A stretch of DNA of 64,000 bases from an uncultured Roseicyclus sp. (lineage in GTDB: Bacteria > Pseudomonadota > Alphaproteobacteria > Rhodobacterales > Rhodobacteraceae). The notes beneath the pieces were generated by a model that was not told the DNA's origin, searched no databases, and saw only the letters and a program-made list of their open reading frames with translations. The stretch lies in NCBI GenBank assembly GCA_947494975.1, contig CANLXA010000002.1, positions 558,001 to 622,000 on the forward strand. Reading direction: 5' to 3'. Below, one piece after another: positions 58,838 through 64,000 of the stretch (position 1 is its first letter; each line of letters opens with the position of its first letter). Position numbers and translations under genes: made by a program.

Positions 58838-60202
58838 ATGGTGCAGATCGACTGTTTCGGCCAACCCGCCACTATTGGGACAGTGGCAGGTGTAGACGCC
58901 TGGAATGCGACGCAGATGGCGTTTCTGGCCCACGGCGCATCAACGCCCGACCATTTGGCCGCCACGCTCAAGGCCGATCCTGACTTTGCCCTGGCCCATG
59001 CGGTCAAGGCGATGTTCCTGCTGCTTCTGGGGCGCCGGGAATTGGTCGCGACCGCGCGCGAGGCGTCCGAGGCCGCGCAAAGCTCCGACCGCGCCCGCCC
59101 CGTCACCCCCCGCGAACGGGCCTTCCTCAGCGCGGTGCAGGTCTGGCTCGAAGGGTTCCCGTCGAAATCCGTCGCGATCCTCGATGCCGTGTTGGAGACC
59201 GCGCCTGAAGACACGCTGGCCATGAAGCTCTCCCATGCGATCCGGTTCGTCCTGGGCGACGCGCAAGGTATGCGCCGGTCGATCGAGGCTGTTACACCCA
59301 CTTATGGCGTCGACCATCCGGGGCGCGGCTATCTGATGGGGTGCCACGCCTTTGCGCTGGAAGAGACCGGCGAATACGGCCGCGCTGCCGCCGCCGGGTC
59401 CGCCGCGCTGGAACTTTCGCCCGATGACGCCTGGGGCCTTCACGCCGTGGCCCATGTCTACGACATGATCGGCAGCCCCGAAAAAGGCCTGCGCTGGCTG
59501 GATGGACGCGAGGCCGCCTGGGCCCATTGCAACAATTTCCGCTACCACGTCTGGTGGCACAAGGCGCTGATGCATCTGGACCTCGGCCAGACCGATATCG
59601 TGCTCGACCTTTACGATACGCTGATCCGTGCCGATCACACCGACGATTACCGCGATATCTCCAACGCCACGTCGCTGCTGATGCGGCTGGAGCTGGAGGG
59701 GATCGATGTCGGCAATCGGTGGGATGAACTGGCCGACACCTCTGCGGCCCGCACTGATGATGGATCCCTGATCTTTGCCGACCTGCATTACCTCCTCGCC
59801 CTGATCGGTGGCCGCCGCGAGGACGCGACGGCCACGTTGGTGTCCCGCATCGCGGCCGATGGCGCGCGCAGCGGCACCGAGGTCGAGATGCGGATGGCCA
59901 ATCCCGGCACGGCTGCCGCGCAGGGGCTGGAGGCCTTTGGCGAAGGTGACTATTCCACCGCCTTCCGCGGCCTCTCCAAGGCGCGGCGGCACATGCAGCT
60001 GGCCGGCGGCTCCCACGCGCAGCGCGACGTGTTCGAACGCCTGACCATCGACGCCGGTATCCGCGCGGGGCAGATGACCGATGCGCTTGATATTCTGGAT
60101 GATCGCACGACCCGCCGCGCGGGCCGCGATGATCATTTCGCGGCAACCCGCCGAGAGATGATCGCAACCGCCACCACCCCCTTGCGCGTTCCCGCCGAAT
60201 AG
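58838..60202 (+). CDS. TPR-type protein (TTC38-like)
   Basis: A 454-residue helical protein, probably beginning at ATG 58838; the TTG upstream at 58805 is less likely. It resembles the tetratricopeptide repeat protein 38 family found in bacteria and animals: VDAWNATQMAFLAHGAST, then HPGRGYLMGCHAFALEETGEYGRAAAAGSAALELSPDDAWGLHAVAHVYDM and the block HVWWHKALMHLDLG. There is no signal peptide and no catalytic motif. The function is unknown. It is followed after 12 bp by opgC, so it may be the first gene of the glucan operon. Confidence 0.8.
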   Translation: MVQIDCFGQPATIGTVAGVDAWNATQMAFLAHGASTPDHLAATLKADPDFALAHAVKAMFLLLLGRRELVATAREASEAAQSSDRARPVTPRERAFLSAVQVWLEGFPSKSVAILDAVLETAPEDTLAMKLSHAIRFVLGDAQGMRRSIEAVTPTYGVDHPGRGYLMGCHAFALEETGEYGRAAAAGSAALELSPDDAWGLHAVAHVYDMIGSPEKGLRWLDGREAAWAHCNNFRYHVWWHKALMHLDLGQTDIVLDLYDTLIRADHTDDYRDISNATSLLMRLELEGIDVGNRWDELADTSAARTDDGSLIFADLHYLLALIGGRREDATATLVSRIAADGARSGTEVEMRMANPGTAAAQGLEAFGEGDYSTAFRGLSKARRHMQLAGGSHAQRDVFERLTIDAGIRAGQMTDALDILDDRTTRRAGRDDHFAATRREMIATATTPLRVPAE

Positions 60203-60214
60203 GGAACACGCTCT

Positions 60215-61513
60215 ATGGCCATGGTGAGCACGACACCACCTTTCGCGACACCCCAGACCGCTGCGGCACAGCCCGCGGCGTCCGCAACCACACGCGATCC
60301 GCGGCTGGATTTCTTCCGCGGGATCGCGATGATCATCATTCTGTTCGCCCACACGCCGGGGAATTTCTTCACCTCGTGGATCCCCGCGCGCTGGGGCTTT
60401 TCCGACGCGACGGAGATGTTCGTGTTCTGCTCCGGCATGGCCTCCGCCATCGCCTTTGGCCGCACCTTTGAACGCGCCGGGTGGGGCCTTGGCACGGCTC
60501 GCGTCGCCTATCGCTGCTGGCAGGTCTACTGGGCCCATATCGGCATGTTCTTTGCCATTGCCGCCGCGATGGTGGCCCTCAACGCGCTGGGTCCGTTTGA
60601 ACGGAATTATGTGGGCCAGTTGAACCTGATCCCGTTCTTCGAAGGCATCACACGCGACGGGGAACTAATCTCGTCCACCACCGATCAGATGCTCGGCCTG
60701 CTGACGCTCACCTATGTGCCGAATTACTTCGATATCCTGCCGATGTATCTGGTGATCCTTGCGATGATGCCCTTCGTGATCCTGCTCTACCGGATCAACC
60801 CGTGGCTCTGCGCGGCGGTGATGCTGACGGTCTGGCTGTTCGCGCAGCGCCGCATCCTGGCCGAGCTTGGCGTGCCGCATCTGCATCTGGGGTTCCCGGC
60901 CGAGCCGTGGTCGGACCGCGAATGGTTCTTCAACCCGTTCGGCTGGCAATTGGTGTTCTTCACCGGCTTTGCGCTGATGGCGGGCTGGATCCCGAAACCG
61001 CCCGTCAAATGGTGGCTGATCGCTATCGCCCTGATCATCGTGCTGGCCAATGTCCCGCTCAGCAATATCGGCGTGCGCGCGGTGGAGCGCGAATGGTTCG
61101 GCCTCGCCTTCGAGGGCAACCCCGTCATCGACTGGCGGGTGGACAACCGGATCTGGATCACCAAATCCGATTTCGGGCTGTTCCGTTACGTCCAGTTCCT
61201 GTCGCTCGCCTATCTGGGCTGGGTTATCGTGGGCGAGGGCGGTAAATACCTGATGGCGCAAAGTGCGCGTCTGGGCCCGCGCGCCTGGGATTTCATCGTC
61301 CGCCAACTGATGAAGATCGGCCAGCAGAGCCTTGCCGTTTTCGTCTTCTCGATGATGCTGGCGCGCCTCAACGGCTTCTGGCTCGACCAATGGGGGCGCG
61401 AGGCGACGTGGCATACGGTCTTCGTGAACCTTGTCGGCGTGGGCCTGTTGCTGGCGGTGGCCTATTTCGTCGCCTGGATCAAAGGCCAGCCCTGGCGAGT
61501 GAAGCGCGCATGA
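60215..61513 (+). CDS. opgC: OpgC-family membrane acyltransferase for periplasmic glucans
   Basis: A 432-residue protein with about ten membrane spans. The start RDPRLDFFRGIAMIIILFAHTPGNFFTSWIPAR and the block TEMFVFCSGMASAIAFGRTF are diagnostic of OpgC (acyltransferase_3-like). It attaches succinyl or other acyl groups to osmoregulated periplasmic glucans. The stop overlaps opgG by 4 bp (ATGA). Confidence 0.9.
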   Translation: MAMVSTTPPFATPQTAAAQPAASATTRDPRLDFFRGIAMIIILFAHTPGNFFTSWIPARWGFSDATEMFVFCSGMASAIAFGRTFERAGWGLGTARVAYRCWQVYWAHIGMFFAIAAAMVALNALGPFERNYVGQLNLIPFFEGITRDGELISSTTDQMLGLLTLTYVPNYFDILPMYLVILAMMPFVILLYRINPWLCAAVMLTVWLFAQRRILAELGVPHLHLGFPAEPWSDREWFFNPFGWQLVFFTGFALMAGWIPKPPVKWWLIAIALIIVLANVPLSNIGVRAVEREWFGLAFEGNPVIDWRVDNRIWITKSDFGLFRYVQFLSLAYLGWVIVGEGGKYLMAQSARLGPRAWDFIVRQLMKIGQQSLAVFVFSMMLARLNGFWLDQWGREATWHTVFVNLVGVGLLLAVAYFVAWIKGQPWRVKRA

Positions 61514-63024
61514 TCACCCGGCGCGATACCCTGGCGGGCCTCGCAGCCCTCGCCGCCGCTCCGGCCGGCGCGCTTCCGGTGTTCCGCGACGGCACAGCGC
61601 ATGCGTTTGACCGGGCCTGGCTGGAGGCCGAGGCGCAGCGCCTGTCGCAGGCTCCCCATATGCCGCTGCCAGACGTGCCCGAAGGCTGGCGCAACCTCAC
61701 CTATGATGAATACCGCATGATGTGGTTCAACCCGCAGCGCGGGTTGTGGATGGATGAGGACCGCCCCTTCAAGGTCGATTTCTTCCATCCCGGTCTCTAC
61801 TTTCCGCGCCCCGTCGAGGTGAACGTGGTCGAAGGCGGTGAGGCCCAGACGCTGGAGTTTGACCTGTCGCTCTTCGACATGACGGATCAGTTCCCCGACC
61901 TGCCGCTGGATGAAACGATGGGCTATTCCGGCCTGCGCTTGCGCGCGGCGCTGGAACGGCCCGACATCTTCACCGAATTCGCCGTGTTCCAGGGCGCGAG
62001 CTATTTTCGCGCCATCGGAACGGGCATGAATTACGGGCTCTCCGCCCGCGGTCTGGCGATCAATACGGCCACCGAAGAAGGCGAGGAATTCCCAGAATTC
62101 ACCCGCTTCTGGCTGGAGGCGCCGCAGCCCGGCGAAAGTATGCAGGTGGTTCATGCGCTTCTGGATGGCGAGAGCTGCACCGGCGCCTTCACCTTCCACA
62201 TCACACCCGGCGCCGTCACCCGGATGGAGGTGGAGGCCACGCTCTACCCGCGCCTGGATCTGCCCCATGTGGGCCTTGCCCCGCTCACCTCCATGTTCCT
62301 CTACGATCAGACCAACCGCGCGGGCCATGACGATTTCCGCCCCGCCGTCCATGACAGTGACGGCCTGCTGATCCATAACGGCGCGGGGGAATTGCTGTTC
62401 CGCCCGCTCAAGAATCCCGCCAATCTCGAAGTTTCGTCCTTCGTCGACGAAAACCCGCGTGGCTTCGGCCTGATGCAACGGGCGCGCGATCTGGCGGATT
62501 TCGAGGATTTCGAGGCCCATTACGAGGACCGCCCCGCCCTCTGGATCACGCCCGGCGAAGGCTGGGGCCAGGGCTCCGTCCAACTGGTCGAAATCCCGTC
62601 GGAATTGGAGATCTACGACAATATCGTCGCCTATTGGCGGCCCCGCGAGGGCCTGTCGGCAGACACTGAGCATCGCTTCACCTACGATATGGAATGGAGC
62701 CATGAGCCGCCGCGTCCCCGGGACGTGGCCCCGGTTCTCAACACCGCCATCGGCGGCAATTGGGATCGCTCCCGCACGCTTGTCGCCATCGATTTCGCCG
62801 ATCATCCGGCCCTGGCAGATGATCCCGGGCGCTACACAAAGATCGTGCGCACCAATCGTGGGGAGGTCACCGAAGGCGTGCTGGAGCGCAACCCCCGCAC
62901 CGGCGGCCTGCGCCTGACCTTCGCCGTGGAGCCGGGGGATTACCCGTCGATGGAGCTGCGCGCGCAACTGTTGCAAAACGACGCCCCGGTGACCGAGGTT
63001 TGGCTGTATAGGTGGTCGGCATGA
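61510..63024 (+). CDS. opgG: Periplasmic glucan biosynthesis protein G
   Basis: A 504-residue protein; ATG 61510 gives a Tat-like signal (MITRRDTLAGLAALAAAPAGALP). The MdoG family signatures are present: YDEYRMMWFNPQRGLWMDEDRPFKVDFFHPGLYFP near 60-90, SYFRAIGTGMNYGLSARGLAI near 155-175 and LLIHNGAGELLFRPLKNP near 285-305. OpgG shapes the glucan backbone in the periplasm. ATG overlaps the opgC stop, and its own stop overlaps opgH. Confidence 0.93.
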   Translation: MITRRDTLAGLAALAAAPAGALPVFRDGTAHAFDRAWLEAEAQRLSQAPHMPLPDVPEGWRNLTYDEYRMMWFNPQRGLWMDEDRPFKVDFFHPGLYFPRPVEVNVVEGGEAQTLEFDLSLFDMTDQFPDLPLDETMGYSGLRLRAALERPDIFTEFAVFQGASYFRAIGTGMNYGLSARGLAINTATEEGEEFPEFTRFWLEAPQPGESMQVVHALLDGESCTGAFTFHITPGAVTRMEVEATLYPRLDLPHVGLAPLTSMFLYDQTNRAGHDDFRPAVHDSDGLLIHNGAGELLFRPLKNPANLEVSSFVDENPRGFGLMQRARDLADFEDFEAHYEDRPALWITPGEGWGQGSVQLVEIPSELEIYDNIVAYWRPREGLSADTEHRFTYDMEWSHEPPRPRDVAPVLNTAIGGNWDRSRTLVAIDFADHPALADDPGRYTKIVRTNRGEVTEGVLERNPRTGGLRLTFAVEPGDYPSMELRAQLLQNDAPVTEVWLYRWSA

Positions 63025-64000
63025 GCGCCGTATTTGAACCCTATATGCCGCCGGAGGCGCCGCTGGCGCGGCCCATTCAGGATCTGCGCGCGCCTTATCA
63101 TGATGCGGCTGCACCCGGCCTCGGCAAACCCCGCGCGCTTCTGTGGCGGTTGGCCACGTTCCTGCCCGCGCTCGCGACAACGCTTGGCCTTGTCGCCGCC
63201 TTCACCGACTGGTTCGCCATGGGCGGGCTTACCGGCTTCGAGATCACGCTGATCGCCCTGATCGCGCTCACCTTCTTCTGGATTTCGCTTTCGGTCGCGA
63301 CCGTCACCGTGGGCCTCCTGCGCCGCGCTCTGGCGGGCAAACCAACGATCTCCGCCAATGGCGCGGCCATGGACGTGGCGCTTCTGGTGCCGTGCTATAA
63401 CGAGGTGCCGTGGGACGTGTTTGGCAATGCCTGCGCGATGTTGGAGGCGCTGGACGCGCACCCGACGCCGCACAATTACACGCTCTTCATCCTGTCGGAT
63501 ACGCGCGATGCGCAAACCGCCCTTCAGGAGCTTCGCGCCTTCGCCACCCTTCGCGCGCGCCTGCCCGAGAGCATCCGCATCCATTATCGCCGCCGCGCCA
63601 TGAACACCGATCGCAAGGTCGGCAATCTGGCCGATTGGGTGGAGCGTTGGGGCGGCGGATACGGCGCCATGCTGGTGCTCGATGCCGATAGCCTGATGTC
63701 GGGTGACGCCATTGTGGCGCTCACCGATGAGTTGTCGTCGGACCCCTCCGCCGGTCTGATCCAGAGCTTCCCGCGCCTCATCGGTGCCGAGACCGTCTTT
63801 GCCCGTGTCCAGCAATTCGCCTCGACCATTTACGGCGCCGTGCTTGCCGAAGGTCTTGCCACATGGTCCGACCGCGAGGGCAATTACTGGGGCCACAACG
63901 CGATCATCCGCACGGCGGCCTTTGCCTCCTGCGCCGGTCTGCCCAAGATCCGCACGATCACGGGCAAGGGCGCGCTGATCCTGTCGCATGATTTCGTCGA
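63021..64000 (+). CDS. opgH: Glucan glucosyltransferase OpgH, cut by the right edge
   Basis: From ATG 63021 the frame stays open to the end of the window (326 codons of some 600 expected). After a Pro-rich N-terminus (MSAVFEPYMPPEAPLARPIQ) come two membrane spans and then the GT2 domain: MDVALLVPCYNEVPWDVFGNACAMLEAL, ADSLMSGD of DxD type in LVLDADSLMSGD, and the SHDFV at the cut. It polymerises glucose from UDP-glucose into the glucan handed to OpgG. It is the third gene of the opgCGH operon, each stop overlapping the next start. Confidence 0.93.
   Translation, partial: MSAVFEPYMPPEAPLARPIQDLRAPYHDAAAPGLGKPRALLWRLATFLPALATTLGLVAAFTDWFAMGGLTGFEITLIALIALTFFWISLSVATVTVGLLRRALAGKPTISANGAAMDVALLVPCYNEVPWDVFGNACAMLEALDAHPTPHNYTLFILSDTRDAQTALQELRAFATLRARLPESIRIHYRRRAMNTDRKVGNLADWVERWGGGYGAMLVLDADSLMSGDAIVALTDELSSDPSAGLIQSFPRLIGAETVFARVQQFASTIYGAVLAEGLATWSDREGNYWGHNAIIRTAAFASCAGLPKIRTITGKGALILSHDFV

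Noticed and set aside
1-64000. CRISPR arrays, prophage structural genes and restriction-modification genes
   Set aside because: I looked for regularly spaced repeats and for typical capsid, terminase or methylase motifs and saw none.

Overview
The window looks like a chromosomal segment of a high-GC alphaproteobacterium, most probably a Rhodobacteraceae (Roseobacter-type) species. This rests on gene content and order: an L-isoaspartate-methyltransferase-like gene next to tolC, a Rhodobacterales-type 103-residue small protein opposite efp, a DUF2927 protein, a TAXI-type TRAP transporter, ptsP(Ntr) and an opgC-opgG-opgH operon. No rRNA gene is present, so the species cannot be named.

Layout. 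(1) 1-9516 is accessory DNA: an AT-richer histidine kinase / receiver / membrane coiled-coil operon (its first gene runs off the left edge), a sulfotransferase-like gene, a small acidic orphan protein, a tyrosine integrase split by an IS256-family element with an 8-bp target duplication, a DMT exporter, and an IS110-family (IS1111-type) element. This DNA lies against the 3' end of a tRNA-Cys gene, the usual geometry of an integrated island. (2) 9517-34134 is mostly housekeeping: pcm-like/tolC, a PopZ-like acidic protein, rhomboid protease, efp, gnd, a four-gene pqi (MCE) lipid-transport operon, an aminotransferase, a TAXI-TRAP transporter with its own universal stress protein, tRNA-Leu, apt, flavin enzymes, a SulP anion transporter and MTA phosphorylase. 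(3) 34135-50600 is a second, patchier accessory zone. It holds a serine beta-lactamase-like hydrolase, two VOC proteins behind a perfect FNR-type box, a ParD-like/methionine aminopeptidase pair with a palindromic operator, a cluster of dead genes (gntP-lysR chimera, patatin, P-type ATPase tail, Nudix fragment), an Fe-S assembly operon (Cys-rich MarR, Mrp-DUF971, a multidomain Nfu) and a stress group (alcohol dehydrogenase, Kef-type antiporter, tandem Usp). (4) 50601-64000 returns to ordinary content: SDR-DoxX/DUF2269/LysE, ptsP, a TPP enzyme overlapping a class III CoA-transferase, a TPR protein and opgCGH, the last gene cut by the right edge.

The most unusual pieces are the ParD-like antitoxin overlapping a promoter palindrome and paired with a second-type methionine aminopeptidase, the MarR regulator with a five-cysteine tail in front of two Fe-S carrier fusions, the first operon (kinase, stand-alone receiver, membrane coiled-coil protein), and the IS-interrupted integrase whose reading frame is restored exactly when the IS is removed in thought. 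All functional assignments come from reading motifs by eye; no database search was run.
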